The position numbers and the translations under genes are program-made. The notes beneath the pieces are model-generated. The model was not told the DNA's origin, searched no databases, and worked only from the letters and a program-made list of their open reading frames with translations. Source: Nostoc sp. 'Peltigera membranacea cyanobiont' N6 (lineage in GTDB: Bacteria > Cyanobacteriota > Cyanobacteriia > Cyanobacteriales > Nostocaceae). From it: 64,000 nucleotides of DNA. The stretch spans positions 4,866,001-4,930,000 of the forward strand of contig NZ_CP026681.1 of the NCBI RefSeq assembly GCF_002949735.1, written 5' to 3'. Shown here one piece after another: positions 1-9,169 of the stretch (within the stretch, counting starts at the first letter, position 1; each line of letters begins with the position of its first letter).

Positions 1-32
1 TTGGAAACATTTAGATACTTTATTTGGGTAGA

Positions 33-80
33 TGGGGCATTGGGCATTGGGCATTGGGCATTGGGCATGGGCCATTGGGT
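33..80. repeat. Heptanucleotide tandem repeat (STRR)
   Basis: About five copies of a GGGCATT-type heptamer run in tandem, the last ones degenerate. Short tandemly repeated repetitive sequences of this kind are typical of intergenic DNA in Nostoc/Anabaena. No gene is seen between the window start and the gene ending at 173. Confidence 0.85.
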
Positions 81-172
81 ATAGTTTTTATTGACTGTCC
101 CCTGTACGCTGTCACCTGTAACCTCTTCCCTTCCACACTCCTAACTCCTAACTCATAATTCTATTGTCCGGA

Positions 173-817
173 CTAATTTACTTCATAGCGCTTTAACAGC
201 ATAAGCAAAAACTCAGCAGCTGTCAGATAACCTTTGGGTGGAGAAATTTCAATTAATGAATCTACCCACCAGCCTTGTACACTTTGGAGGGTAGATGCAG
301 AACGGCTTTTTGTCAGACATTGCCACATAAATAAATGATCGACTGCTGGTTGAGCATAAAAGTTATTCTGCCCACTACCCAGCAAACTAGAACTCCAATG
401 AGTAAAATAATCATGACTCATGCGATGAATTGGGAAATTACCCTGTAGTGGTACTCCCCATCCATCTATAGCAATAAATGCTTTGACAGAACCACCCAAG
501 AGTTGCCACAAATGTGCTGCCCCGATCGCTCCAACTACGCCAGCGCTAAAGCTAATAAATATAATTGGCGATTTTAGAGAGTTGATCGAGCAATACCTGC
601 GGTGAGCTACGCTAACGCGCAAGAACTGGAAAATGTGCAAAGCTGATAAAACTAAAACATCTTTACCTGGATAAATCAGTATATTTGCTGAGTTGTAGGC
701 GATCGCGCCATCAGCAACCATATCTAATAATCCAACTTTAAAGCTTTCAGTTAATTCTGGCTCATGAATTCCAGGGCAAATAATTATACTTATCTCTCTA
801 TTCTGAAAATTGCTCAT
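173..817 (-). CDS. Alpha/beta-hydrolase-like conserved cyanobacterial protein
   Basis: About 214 aa from the ATG at 817 (MSNFQNREISIIICPG). The frame stays open to 901, but that upstream part reads through a 33-bp palindrome, so 817 is preferred. Visible features are an N-terminal strand with ICPGIHEPEL and a central hydrophobic segment with FISFSAGVVGAIGA. The latter resembles the nucleophile elbow (GxSxG-like, here SFSAG) of alpha/beta hydrolases. The substrate is unknown. Residues near LRVSVAHRRYCS are encoded by an in-frame small dispersed repeat (590-618), which suggests a tolerated loop insertion. Hydrolase assignment is inference from the fold-like pattern; the gene being real is more certain. 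Confidence 0.65.
   Translation of the reverse strand: MSNFQNREISIIICPGIHEPELTESFKVGLLDMVADGAIAYNSANILIYPGKDVLVLSALHIFQFLRVSVAHRRYCSINSLKSPIIFISFSAGVVGAIGAAHLWQLLGGSVKAFIAIDGWGVPLQGNFPIHRMSHDYFTHWSSSLLGSGQNNFYAQPAVDHLFMWQCLTKSRSASTLQSVQGWWVDSLIEISPPKGYLTAAEFLLMLLKRYEVN
590..618. repeat. 29-nt small dispersed repeat inside a CDS
   Basis: Its reverse complement matches the repeat at 17944-17972 at 23 of 29 positions (shared core GCGTAGC and CCGCAGG). Both copies lie in frame inside protein-coding genes. This resembles the small dispersed repeats known in Nostoc genomes. Confidence 0.7.
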
Positions 818-847
818 TTGAAGATAAATTTTTGTACCTGAAAATTT

Positions 848-880
848 AGATCCCCGACTTCTTAAAGAAGTCGGGGATCT
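848..880. repeat. Perfect 16-bp inverted repeat
   Basis: Arms AGATCCCCGACTTCTT (848-863) and its exact complement (865-880) are separated by one base. It lies between two divergent genes, just upstream of the start at 817. It looks like a dispersed palindromic (REP/MITE-like) element; a related arrangement with ACTTCT/AGAAGT lies at 58621-58660. Confidence 0.85.
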
Positions 881-1044
881 GCACACCGCGACTTTTTCCA
901 AATCAGACAGGATTGCTATCTATAAATATAGCCTTATTTTTACTGATAAATTATAGCTACTTCACATATTTTTCCGAAAGAATACTATTTTAAAAAAACC
1001 TTAACTTCAGCTATAAATATTATTAGATTATTCTTGTTATTCAA

Positions 1045-1602
1045 ATGATTATTTTTATAATTAGCTTTATATCTTTATTGCTAATAGTCTATATCGCCTC
1101 CTACAATAGTATAATTTATAAAAAAAATCAAGTTGATAATGCTTTTTTTAGCGTTGATGTGATTCTACAAAAAAGAAGCGATTTAATACCTAGACTTGTT
1201 ACCTTAGTTCAAATATATATGCAATTTGAGCAAAAAACATTGATAGAAATTAGCAGGCTCAGAAGTACAATAACTTCAAAAAATTTAAGTAATAATAGCC
1301 GAGTTGCCGTAGAAGACCAAATTTCGAGAACGTTAAACAAAATTATAGTAGCAGTGGAAGCATATCCCGAATTAAAAGCAAACGACCATTTTATCCAACT
1401 ACAATATTCATTGAATGAAGTAGAAGAACAACTTTCCGCCGCTAGGAGATTTTATAACTCTGCCGTAACTGAATACAATAACGCTGTAGAAATGTTTCCG
1501 ACAAACATTATAGCTTCGGGGATGAAATATCAATTAAAATTGCAGTTTAAAGCTAATCTTCAAGCTAGAGAAAATGTAAATATTCAAATAAATCCTAAGT
1601 AA
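1045..1602 (+). CDS. LemA family protein
   Basis: 185 aa. One N-terminal membrane segment (residues 1-18, IIFIISFISLLLIVYIASY) is followed by the LemA signature: N-x-(V)DNAFFSVDVILQKRSDLIPRLV. The rest is a long helical cytoplasmic or periplasmic domain ending with LQARENVNIQINPK. LemA proteins are membrane-anchored helical proteins of unclear function. It is followed 17 bp later by a DUF3137 protein, and LemA and DUF3137 genes are often neighbours, so the two are probably co-transcribed and work together at the membrane. Confidence 0.92.
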   Translation: MIIFIISFISLLLIVYIASYNSIIYKKNQVDNAFFSVDVILQKRSDLIPRLVTLVQIYMQFEQKTLIEISRLRSTITSKNLSNNSRVAVEDQISRTLNKIIVAVEAYPELKANDHFIQLQYSLNEVEEQLSAARRFYNSAVTEYNNAVEMFPTNIIASGMKYQLKLQFKANLQARENVNIQINPK

Positions 1603-1619
1603 GTTTAGAGTTTAAAAAA

Positions 1620-3626
1620 ATGTCTAAATTTAATTCTGCACAAAATCAGGAATTATTAAACGGAATAGTGAAATTGTTAGAACATAAAAACTATAATTTA
1701 GTGCTTCAGATATTGGAAAAGTTTTTCCAAAATAATCCAGAAACCAATACAAAAGAATATTTGTATGCGCAAGTATTGCTTTTAGACGCATATCTATATA
1801 ATGGAAGCTTTGACAAGGCGATTAACTTATGCCAAGAACTAAGTAATAGTAAACATCAAACTACTAAAATTTTAGCACAGCGCTATCTCGGTGAAATATT
1901 TCCAGAAACTAAACCTCCAGAAACAAAATTATCGCTAAATTCAACCGAAAGTTCACTTACTTTTGCACAAGCCGCTGAACTTCTAAACACTGGATATCAA
2001 GCTATTGCTAAAAAACGTTATAAAGAAGCAATTCGAGCATTGAATATTTTTTGTCAAGCTGCTTCTCCGACTACAAATGAATATTTTAAAGCACACAAAT
2101 TGCTAATAAAAGCATATCAGGAGAATGGGCAAATTAATCAGGCGATCGCTCTGTGTCAGGAACTCCTGCTTAACGAACATGAACAAACAAGAAGATGGGC
2201 AAGAAAACTTTTATTTACAGACCTATTTACAGATAATATTGATGTATCTGCAACTTCCCAAAACCCTACTGAATCAGAAGTTAAGCTACAAACAACAAGC
2301 GAAACCTTCTCCGAAGAACCCGAACTAGTTATTGAAAAATTTACACCAAAAACATTAAAGGAATTCAAAGTATTTTGTCAGAAAAATCTATTGGGTGAAT
2401 TAAAAGTATTTGAATCTCGTAGGAAACAAGTTTTAATATCTATTTTTATCGCTCATATAATTTTTTTATCTATTGTAATTGCCCTACTTAAGATTTTTCC
2501 ACTTATATCTTATTTTCTTAAGGTTAATGCTGAAAATACTATATATTTTGAAATTGGCTCTAGGATAATAGTTATACCATTTTTATTTATATTTTTATCT
2601 TGCAATTACTTATTAGTTTTTTTGTTGCTTTTTTGGATTTGGATAATTTTTTATAGCGCAGCATTTGAAACATTTTCTAGCCCATATAAATCAAAAATGT
2701 CTGAGAAAATCTTCACTTTTATTAATAAAAGAGACACGTTAATATATAAAAATAATTCTTCCGTACTAGATGCCAAAAATATTATAAATAGCTTTGATCG
2801 CAGCCAACTATTTCAAGGGATTATAAAACCGAACAATATTATACAAAATAATTATATTTATGGCAGACTGAGCGGTGTTGATATCCATTTTTCTAATATT
2901 CGTGCAGAATCAGAATTAAAACACTCTTGGAGAAATCCTTTAGATATTCCATCGGTTACAATTCTCCGAGCAGAAACTATTTATTCAGGTTGGTATTTGT
3001 TATACTTTTGTACTCTTGTTTTACCATTTACGTTTTATTTGTTTTTTTTAGTTTTTAGATTGATAAAAATAATTCCATATATATTTAGCGGTATTTTGCA
3101 AGGTAAAAATATTGATTACAAAAAATTTGAAGCTGAAGTTTTTAGAAATCAATTTACCCGTGCAAGTGTAGTCTTCAAAGGATTCTTTTTTAAAGCTAAA
3201 TTTAATAAAAATCTCAGAACTGTTACAATCGTTCAGCCAAAATTTATTAATGCTAACATTAATACTATTAATCTTGGTAAAAAACAGATAATTAAATTAG
3301 AAGATCCAGAATTTGCTAAATTTTTCACTGTTTATGGTGATGACCAAATAGAAGCACGTTATGTCTTATCTACTAATTTAATGGATAAAATAGTTAATTT
3401 TCGCAAGAAAACCAACAGGAATATTTACATTTCCTTTGTTGATGACATGATATACATAGCCATTGAAGAAGCAGTAGAAAATAATCTATTTGAACCTAAT
3501 CTATATAAAAGTGTGTTAAGCTTTGCACCTTTAAGAGAATATTTTGAAACTCTCAACTTGATGTTGGGAATTGTTGAAGACTTAAATCTTGATAGACATA
3601 TTTGGCACAAACCTACATCAAATTGA
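1620..3626 (+). CDS. TPR + DUF3137 membrane protein
   Basis: 668 aa. Residues 1-210 hold two or three TPR-like helical repeats (for example NEYLYAQVLLLDAYLYNGSFDKAI and EYFKAHKLLIKAYQENGQINQAI). A two-helix membrane region follows (about residues 275-350). The C-terminal half is a DUF3137 domain with GRLSGVDIHFSNIRAES and VFKGFFFKAKFNKNLRTVTIVQP, interrupted by a further hydrophobic hairpin near residues 455-490. The function is not known. The TPR fusion suggests protein-protein contacts for the LemA/DUF3137 pair. Composition is notably AT-rich compared with the next gene. Confidence 0.88.
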   Translation: MSKFNSAQNQELLNGIVKLLEHKNYNLVLQILEKFFQNNPETNTKEYLYAQVLLLDAYLYNGSFDKAINLCQELSNSKHQTTKILAQRYLGEIFPETKPPETKLSLNSTESSLTFAQAAELLNTGYQAIAKKRYKEAIRALNIFCQAASPTTNEYFKAHKLLIKAYQENGQINQAIALCQELLLNEHEQTRRWARKLLFTDLFTDNIDVSATSQNPTESEVKLQTTSETFSEEPELVIEKFTPKTLKEFKVFCQKNLLGELKVFESRRKQVLISIFIAHIIFLSIVIALLKIFPLISYFLKVNAENTIYFEIGSRIIVIPFLFIFLSCNYLLVFLLLFWIWIIFYSAAFETFSSPYKSKMSEKIFTFINKRDTLIYKNNSSVLDAKNIINSFDRSQLFQGIIKPNNIIQNNYIYGRLSGVDIHFSNIRAESELKHSWRNPLDIPSVTILRAETIYSGWYLLYFCTLVLPFTFYLFFLVFRLIKIIPYIFSGILQGKNIDYKKFEAEVFRNQFTRASVVFKGFFFKAKFNKNLRTVTIVQPKFINANINTINLGKKQIIKLEDPEFAKFFTVYGDDQIEARYVLSTNLMDKIVNFRKKTNRNIYISFVDDMIYIAIEEAVENNLFEPNLYKSVLSFAPLREYFETLNLMLGIVEDLNLDRHIWHKPTSN

Positions 3627-3994
3627 TTTCACTGAAAATGCAGCTTTATCGCGCAGCCTCGGAGATACCTCACTCTGATTTTGCTGTGCAAAATCTGTCC
3701 CTCTCCTTATTAAGGAGAGGGATTAAAGATAGGACAGGGTGAGGTTTTTCTTTTGTTTTGGGTAATTCGACTTGTATATGCACGTAGCCTTTTAGGAGAG
3801 AGGTCAAAATTGTACCTTTGATTCAATTTCCCATACTTAATGCCCCACGAAAGTCTTACTTTTGATGTATTATCTTGATCTTCCCACCTATCCTATCCCC
3901 CTGGATGGGATAATATGTTACAAGTAGGGAGAATATGAAAACTATTCTCTAACTTTATATTTCTCTGCACTCTGGTTATATTGAGGAACTAATT
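3627..3994. other. Intergenic region with palindromic repeat
   Basis: No gene is seen. It contains a perfect 11-bp inverted repeat (3699-3721, CCCTCTCCTTA and its complement) followed by AGGTTTTTCTTTT on the plus strand, which may also help terminate transcription of the LemA/DUF3137 pair. The promoter of the chelatase gene must lie in the AT-rich 3' part. Confidence 0.7.
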
Positions 3995-5113
3995 GTGGTT
4001 GCCACGCCGGAAAAAGTACAACATACCCACGAGCATCTATCAGGTAAAGACCGTGTAGCCGTATTGCTCATGGGCTACGGCGAAGTCGAAAGCTACGAAG
4101 ATTTCGCCAACTATAACGAACAGGCTTTAAATCTACTGACAGCAAAATTCGCACCAGTCCCAACCTGGATTTATCCGCCTCTGGCAAAGCTTTTGGCGCT
4201 ATTTGACCGCCATGAGTGGGGACACACACACCACGATTTTATCTCCCCACACAATGCCATCTTTGAACAGCAGCGTGCTGGGATAGAGAAGAATTTACAA
4301 GAAAAATGGGGTGATAAAGTCCAAGTTTTCAAGGCTTTTAACTTTTGTGCCCCTTTTCTACCGAATCAAGTTTTGGCAGAAATCAAAAACCAAGGCTTTG
4401 AGAAGCTGCTGATTTACCCACTGCTGGTTGTTGATTCTATCTTTACCAGTGGGATTGCGATCGAGCAAGTTAACAATGCTCTCGTTGAGTTGACTGATGG
4501 TGAAGAACACTGGATTAAAGCACAGCGCTACATTCCTTCTTTCTTTAACGAACCAGCTTACATCGATTTGATGGCTCATCTGGTTGAAGAGAAAATTGCT
4601 GAATTAGCAGGAGCTTATCTACCTTCTCAAATCGGCATTGTGCTAATGAATCATGGCTGTCCCCATAAAGCGAAAGGCTTTACTTCTGGGATTGCCGAAA
4701 GTGAAGCAATGTACGAATTGGTTCGGGATAAGTTGATTAACCGCTATCCATTAATCTCGGTAGGTTGGCTCAATCATGACACGCCCTTAATTGATTGGAC
4801 ACAGCCAAATGCAGAGCAGGCGGCAAATAACCTGATTCAATTGGGTGCAAAAGTAGTAATTTTTATGCCAATTGGCTTTGCTACAGAAAACCACGAAACT
4901 TTATTGGATGTACATCACATCATCCACGCTTTAGAGAAACAGCATCCTGGTACGAACTACGTGCAAATGGCTTGCGTCAACGATCGCCCAGAATTTTTGT
5001 CAATGGTGGCTCAATGGGCTGATGCTCATATTGCAGAGTTGTTGTCAGAGCAAGCTTTGGCAGTTAATCCCCAACTCGCTGGCGATCGCCATCATCACCA
5101 CCATCATCATTAA
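3995..5113 (+). CDS. Ferrochelatase-family (class II chelatase) protein with His7 tail
   Basis: 372 aa, GTG start with GAGGA 8 nt upstream (3983-3987). The N-terminus has the ferrochelatase pattern VAVLLMGYGEVES, followed by HNAIFEQQRAGIEKNL and LLIYPLLVVDSIFTSG; the C-terminal half has LMNHGCPHKAKGF and the chelatase-like GFATENHETLLDVHHI. Ferrochelatases insert Fe2+ into protoporphyrin IX. This protein is diverged from canonical HemH and lacks the chlorophyll-binding CAB helix of cyanobacterial HemH, so it is a paralogue rather than certain HemH. The C-terminus is GDRHHHHHHH, a natural seven-histidine tail. A metal-storage or delivery role for the tail is inference, by analogy with His-rich segments in CbiX/SirB chelatases. 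Confidence 0.8.
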   Translation: MVATPEKVQHTHEHLSGKDRVAVLLMGYGEVESYEDFANYNEQALNLLTAKFAPVPTWIYPPLAKLLALFDRHEWGHTHHDFISPHNAIFEQQRAGIEKNLQEKWGDKVQVFKAFNFCAPFLPNQVLAEIKNQGFEKLLIYPLLVVDSIFTSGIAIEQVNNALVELTDGEEHWIKAQRYIPSFFNEPAYIDLMAHLVEEKIAELAGAYLPSQIGIVLMNHGCPHKAKGFTSGIAESEAMYELVRDKLINRYPLISVGWLNHDTPLIDWTQPNAEQAANNLIQLGAKVVIFMPIGFATENHETLLDVHHIIHALEKQHPGTNYVQMACVNDRPEFLSMVAQWADAHIAELLSEQALAVNPQLAGDRHHHHHHH

Positions 5114-5127
5114 TTTTTGAGTTTATG

Positions 5128-5153
5128 AGGGTGGGTCTAGCTTTGCCCACCCT
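5128..5153. terminator. Hairpin between convergent genes
   Basis: Arms AGGGTGGG (5128-5135) and CCCACCCT (5146-5153) lie between the stops of two convergent genes. There is no clear U-run, so it may be either a bidirectional terminator or a dispersed palindrome. Confidence 0.5.
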
Positions 5154-5157
5154 ACAA

Positions 5158-5703
5158 CTAATTCACACCCCGCAGTTTGCGAGTGTTATCAACTAAACTC
5201 TGAGCAAATTCATCAAATCTTTGAGAAAGTTTTTCATCTAATAGCTTGCCTTCAGGATTGAATGCACCCCAAGCTTGCCCGATCGCAATTTGTTCTGGAA
5301 TCACCCAACCATGAACCCATCGGACAATTAACCGTAGTTCATTTAAAGCGTTACTATTGGACTGACCGCCCAATACGCTGATTAGTCCTGTAACTTTATC
5401 AGACAGTTGCTCAAAGCTCATTAAATCTAGAGCATTTTTCAGGACACCACTAACCCCACCGTGATACTCAGGTGTGGCTAAAATTAATCCATCTGACTGG
5501 CTAACAGTATCCTGTAACCGTTTAACATCTGGGTACTCTAGATACTCCTTTGCGCCAGTGCAAAACGGTAACTGCAACTGTCTTAAATCAAGAATTTCTA
5601 CCTCTGCACCAAGGGCTTCTACCCTTTGCACTGCTACTTCTAAAGCAAGCTGTGTATAGGAGTTTGATCTTAAACTACCACCAATACCAACAATTCTCAC
5701 CAT
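5158..5703 (-). CDS. NADPH-dependent FMN reductase family protein
   Basis: 181 aa flavodoxin-like fold. The N-terminal MVRIVGIGGSLRSNSYT is the phosphate-binding GSLR-x-x-S motif of the FMN_red family, and SDGLILATPEYHGGVSGVLKNALD is the TPEYHG flavin-binding loop. The predicted role is NAD(P)H-dependent reduction of FMN, quinones or similar acceptors in the cytosol. It is a distant relative of the ArsH encoded at 57.5 kb but is not in an arsenic operon. It is convergent with the chelatase gene. Confidence 0.88.
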   Translation of the reverse strand: MVRIVGIGGSLRSNSYTQLALEVAVQRVEALGAEVEILDLRQLQLPFCTGAKEYLEYPDVKRLQDTVSQSDGLILATPEYHGGVSGVLKNALDLMSFEQLSDKVTGLISVLGGQSNSNALNELRLIVRWVHGWVIPEQIAIGQAWGAFNPEGKLLDEKLSQRFDEFAQSLVDNTRKLRGVN

Positions 5704-6062
5704 AATTAACCTACAAACTATTAACTAGCTACTATCACCAGATTTCTTAAAAGCGGAATCGTTATGACTATGTTTATCTTAGCGATTTGTGTCGGAATGT
5801 GTCAAATTAATATCTGCTGGAAAATTCGAGGATGAAAGAGTTAGGAGAGACGCGAAAAATCTGTGTCTGTACAGGAGTTAGGAGCCAGAATAATTATCCA
5901 GGTTGCTCAAATTTATGTAATAACCGGAGAAACATGGGAATGCTTTTGTGTGGAAGTTAGACTAGATAAGAAAAGTGTAATTTCCAGTTATTACAATTTT
6001 TGGTAGAAGAATAGGCATAAAACCATAGCTCAATTTGTGCCAGCAGACAAAGGGTAATTATT
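5704..6062. promoter_or_regulatory. Divergent promoter region (FMN reductase / ftsH)
   Basis: 359 bp between two divergent starts. No ORF or strong repeat is seen. An AAAGGG ribosome-binding-like stretch lies about ten bases before the ftsH ATG. Exact promoters cannot be assigned by eye. Confidence 0.4.
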
Positions 6063-7973
6063 ATGACAAATTTGGGAAAAAAAGCATTGGTAAAAAGGCA
6101 GTCATCAAAGCGCGTTGCTTGGGTTGGTGCAATCGCAGCTAGCTTGATTATGTTACCAGGAATTTTCGGGAGTACCCCCGTCTTGGCACAAAAAGCAGAT
6201 AGTAGCTCTACCTCTAGTAGCTCTCTAAACTATGGTGATTTGCTCAAAAAAGCGAAGGCGGGAGAAGTTCAAAAAGTAGAGCTTGACGAAACCGAACAGG
6301 TAGCCAGGGTTTATCTCAAAGGGCAAAAGGAGAATACGCCACCGCAACAAGTGAGACTTCTGGCACAAAACACAGAGTTAATTAACATACTCAAAGATAA
6401 GAATGTTGAGTTTGGCGAGGTTTCCTCTGCTAACAGTCGAGCTGCTGTTGGGCTGTTGATTAATCTCATGTGGATTTTGCCACTGGTGGCTTTAATGCTA
6501 TTGTTCCTCCGACGCTCTACTAATGCTTCGAGCCAAGCGATGAATTTCGGCAAATCCAAAGCTCGTTTCCAAATGGAAGCCAAAACCGGAGTTAAATTTG
6601 AAGATGTCGCCGGGGTTGAAGAAGCTAAAGAAGACCTGGAAGAAGTTGTTACTTTCTTGAAACAACCAGAAAGATTTACGGCTGTAGGCGCACGCATTCC
6701 CAAAGGAGTGCTGTTAATTGGTCCTCCTGGTACTGGTAAAACTTTACTAGCAAAAGCGATCGCAGGTGAAGCAGGTGTCCCATTCTTCAGTATTTCCGGT
6801 TCGGAATTTGTGGAAATGTTCGTTGGCGTGGGTGCATCTCGCGTCCGTGACCTCTTCAAGAAAGCCAAAGAGAATGCTCCATGTCTAATATTTATCGATG
6901 AAATTGACGCAGTAGGTAGACAACGGGGTGCTGGTATCGGCGGCGGTAACGACGAGCGCGAACAAACTCTCAACCAGCTGCTCACGGAAATGGATGGTTT
7001 TGAAGGTAACACAGGCATCATTATTATTGCCGCTACTAACCGCCCAGATGTATTAGATACAGCGTTACTCAGACCGGGACGCTTTGACAGACAAGTGATG
7101 GTCGATCCACCGGATCTCAAAGGGCGACTGGAAATTTTGAAAGTTCACGCCCGGAATAAGAAAATTGACCCTAGCGTATCATTAGAAGCGATCGCTCGTC
7201 GCACTCCTGGTTTTACCGGCGCAGACTTAGCCAACTTACTCAATGAAGCTGCCATTCTGACTGCGAGGAGACGGAAAGAAGCTGTCACCCTTTTAGAAAT
7301 TGATGCGGCTGTGGATAGAGTCGTTGCAGGTATGGAAGGTACTGCATTGGTAGACAGCAAGAGCAAGCGCTTGATTGCCTATCATGAAGTTGGACATGCT
7401 TTAGTGGGCACATTGCTCAAAGACCATGACCCTGTGCAGAAAGTTACACTCATTCCACGCGGACAAGCACTGGGATTAACTTGGTTTACTCCTAACGAAG
7501 AACAAGGGTTGATTTCCCGTTCCCAACTCAAATCCAGGATTACTGCTACCCTGGGTGGTCGCGCCGCCGAGGAAATTGTTTTTGGTAAGCCAGAAGTTAC
7601 CACAGGTGCAAGTAACGACTTGCAACAGGTGACAGGGATGGCGCGGCAGATGGTGACACGCTTTGGCATGTCAGAATTAGGCCCATTGTCCCTAGAAAAT
7701 CAGAGTGGAGAGGTATTTTTAGGACGCGACTGGATGAATAAATCAGACTATTCTGAAGAAATTGCCGCCAAAATTGATTCACAGGTACGTGAAATTGTCA
7801 ACAATTCCTATATCAGAGCAAAAGAACTGTTGGAAGAAAACCGCATAGTTTTGGAGCGTTTAGTAGATTTGTTAATAGAAGAGGAAACAATTGAAGGTGA
7901 TTCATTCCGCCAAATTGTTGCTGATAATGCCCAAGTAGCGGATACAAAATTAGCTGTACCTCATTCTCATTAG
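6063..7973 (+). CDS. ftsH: ATP-dependent zinc metalloprotease FtsH
   Basis: 636 aa. Two membrane segments (about residues 19-42 and 128-148) flank a lumenal/periplasmic domain. The AAA+ domain follows, with Walker A GPPGTGKT (220-227), Walker B LIFIDEID (about 275-282) and the second region of homology ATNRPDVLD...RPGRFDR. The peptidase domain carries the zinc motif HEVGH (441-445) and the third zinc ligand in TGASNDLQQ (about 519). FtsH proteases are hexameric and degrade membrane proteins; in cyanobacteria several paralogues share photosystem II repair. Which paralogue this is cannot be settled here; the signal-peptide-like N-terminus (...GIFGSTPVLAQ) is seen in several of them. It is monocistronic, with its own upstream region. 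Confidence 0.97.
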   Translation: MTNLGKKALVKRQSSKRVAWVGAIAASLIMLPGIFGSTPVLAQKADSSSTSSSSLNYGDLLKKAKAGEVQKVELDETEQVARVYLKGQKENTPPQQVRLLAQNTELINILKDKNVEFGEVSSANSRAAVGLLINLMWILPLVALMLLFLRRSTNASSQAMNFGKSKARFQMEAKTGVKFEDVAGVEEAKEDLEEVVTFLKQPERFTAVGARIPKGVLLIGPPGTGKTLLAKAIAGEAGVPFFSISGSEFVEMFVGVGASRVRDLFKKAKENAPCLIFIDEIDAVGRQRGAGIGGGNDEREQTLNQLLTEMDGFEGNTGIIIIAATNRPDVLDTALLRPGRFDRQVMVDPPDLKGRLEILKVHARNKKIDPSVSLEAIARRTPGFTGADLANLLNEAAILTARRRKEAVTLLEIDAAVDRVVAGMEGTALVDSKSKRLIAYHEVGHALVGTLLKDHDPVQKVTLIPRGQALGLTWFTPNEEQGLISRSQLKSRITATLGGRAAEEIVFGKPEVTTGASNDLQQVTGMARQMVTRFGMSELGPLSLENQSGEVFLGRDWMNKSDYSEEIAAKIDSQVREIVNNSYIRAKELLEENRIVLERLVDLLIEEETIEGDSFRQIVADNAQVADTKLAVPHSH

Positions 7974-7998
7974 ACATTAGACATTTGATGAAAAATAA

Positions 7999-8029
7999 TG
8001 TAGAGACGTAGCAGTGCTGCGTCTCTACA
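7999..8029. repeat. Palindromic repeat with GAGACG arms
   Basis: Arms TGTAGAGACG (7999-8008) and CGTCTCTACA (8020-8029) enclose TAGCAGTGCTG. It lies just after ftsH. Related GAGACG...CGTCTC elements occur near 25925-25950 and 54000-54024, so this is a dispersed family rather than an ftsH-specific terminator. Confidence 0.75.
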
Positions 8030-8245
8030 AGGGCTAATAATTCCTCTTTAAACCCCAGAGGCACAAAGGAAAGCCAAGATTTTAGAAATTATCTTAAAAG
8101 GGCTAGTCCTAAAATAAGTCGGAATCTTCGTGTAAAAAGTCAGAAGGCTACCTCAGCATTTCTATAAACTGGTACATAAAGTCTTGCCACTGTCAAGCTT
8201 AAGGTATTGTATTATATATACCCAAGCAATGTACTACAAGTGGAA

Positions 8246-9169
8246 ATGGACATCATGAAACATAGATTTTGGGCAAGCTATCTGCTTGCGGCTTTAGCAT
8301 TTCTCCCCTTTGAGCCTGTGATTACTAATCAGGTTTTGGCAACAGAGTCGGTTTTTGAACTCGCACAAGCCAAATCTGCTTATACACAATATATGCAGCT
8401 TGGTTATAACGAAACTAGACGGAGAAACTATCGAAAAGCTTTATTGAATTTTCAGCAAGCAGAGCGGCTACGTCCTGGAGATAGGTATGCTACTGCTGCA
8501 ATTAGAAATGTTACAAGTTACATTCAACGTGGTAAAAATCGTATTGCCTTCGTTCCCGGTAGACCTGGTAGGGTAAGGTCAGCAGGAACACGAGGAAGTT
8601 GCTTTCAAACTGGACAAAATATCATTCCCCTGACACCAACAGATAAGGAAGCTCAACGAACCACAGCAGAGCGTCCCACATTATTTTTCTATATTCCTCA
8701 AACTTCTACAACCGTGCAAGCATTAGAATTTGTTGTGCGGGATGATGATAGCTCTGACCCATTGTATAAGGGAACTTTCAAACCTGTTGGGCAGAATGGT
8801 ATTGTTAGTGTAAATATACCTGCGAATCAGCCATCTTTACAAATCGGTAAAGAGTATAGTTGGACTTTTTCAATGATTTGTGATATTGGCAACCGCGATA
8901 AAGACTCTTATGTAGAAGGTACAATAGTGCGATCGCAAGATGAAAACCTATCTGTTGAGCTAAACCAACCAAATACAGACTTGGATCGTGCAGTTCTATT
9001 TGCAACGGCTGGATTTTGGGAAGATGCTTTAAGAACTTTAGCTAATTTACGCCGCCAACGTCCTAACGATCCCGAAGTTCAAAAATATTGGGAAGATTTG
9101 TTGAATTCAGTAGAAATTAAAGAAGTTGTAAACAAGCCTTTATTGCCCTGTTGTACTATTCAGAAATAA
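8246..9169 (+). CDS. DUF928 protein with signal peptide
   Basis: 307 aa from the ATG at 8246; an ATG at 8255 (MKHRFWASYLL) is also possible, and the in-frame TTG at 8207 would give an unlikely leader. A signal peptide ends near ITNQVLA. A TPR-like pair follows (YTQYMQLGYNETRRRNYRKALLNFQQAERLRPGD), then a DUF928 domain (GSCFQTGQN, PTDKEAQRTTAERPTLFFYIPQ, GKEYSWTFSMICD), and a second TPR-like segment. DUF928 proteins are common in filamentous cyanobacteria, often next to CHASE2 or filamentous haemagglutinin-type genes, but no biochemical role is established. It is probably exported. Confidence 0.85.
   Translation: MDIMKHRFWASYLLAALAFLPFEPVITNQVLATESVFELAQAKSAYTQYMQLGYNETRRRNYRKALLNFQQAERLRPGDRYATAAIRNVTSYIQRGKNRIAFVPGRPGRVRSAGTRGSCFQTGQNIIPLTPTDKEAQRTTAERPTLFFYIPQTSTTVQALEFVVRDDDSSDPLYKGTFKPVGQNGIVSVNIPANQPSLQIGKEYSWTFSMICDIGNRDKDSYVEGTIVRSQDENLSVELNQPNTDLDRAVLFATAGFWEDALRTLANLRRQRPNDPEVQKYWEDLLNSVEIKEVVNKPLLPCCTIQK

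Noticed and set aside
6311..7120. 269-codon frame opposite ftsH
   Set aside because: Exact shadow of a strongly conserved AAA+ gene; Ser/Pro-rich composition typical of antisense frames.
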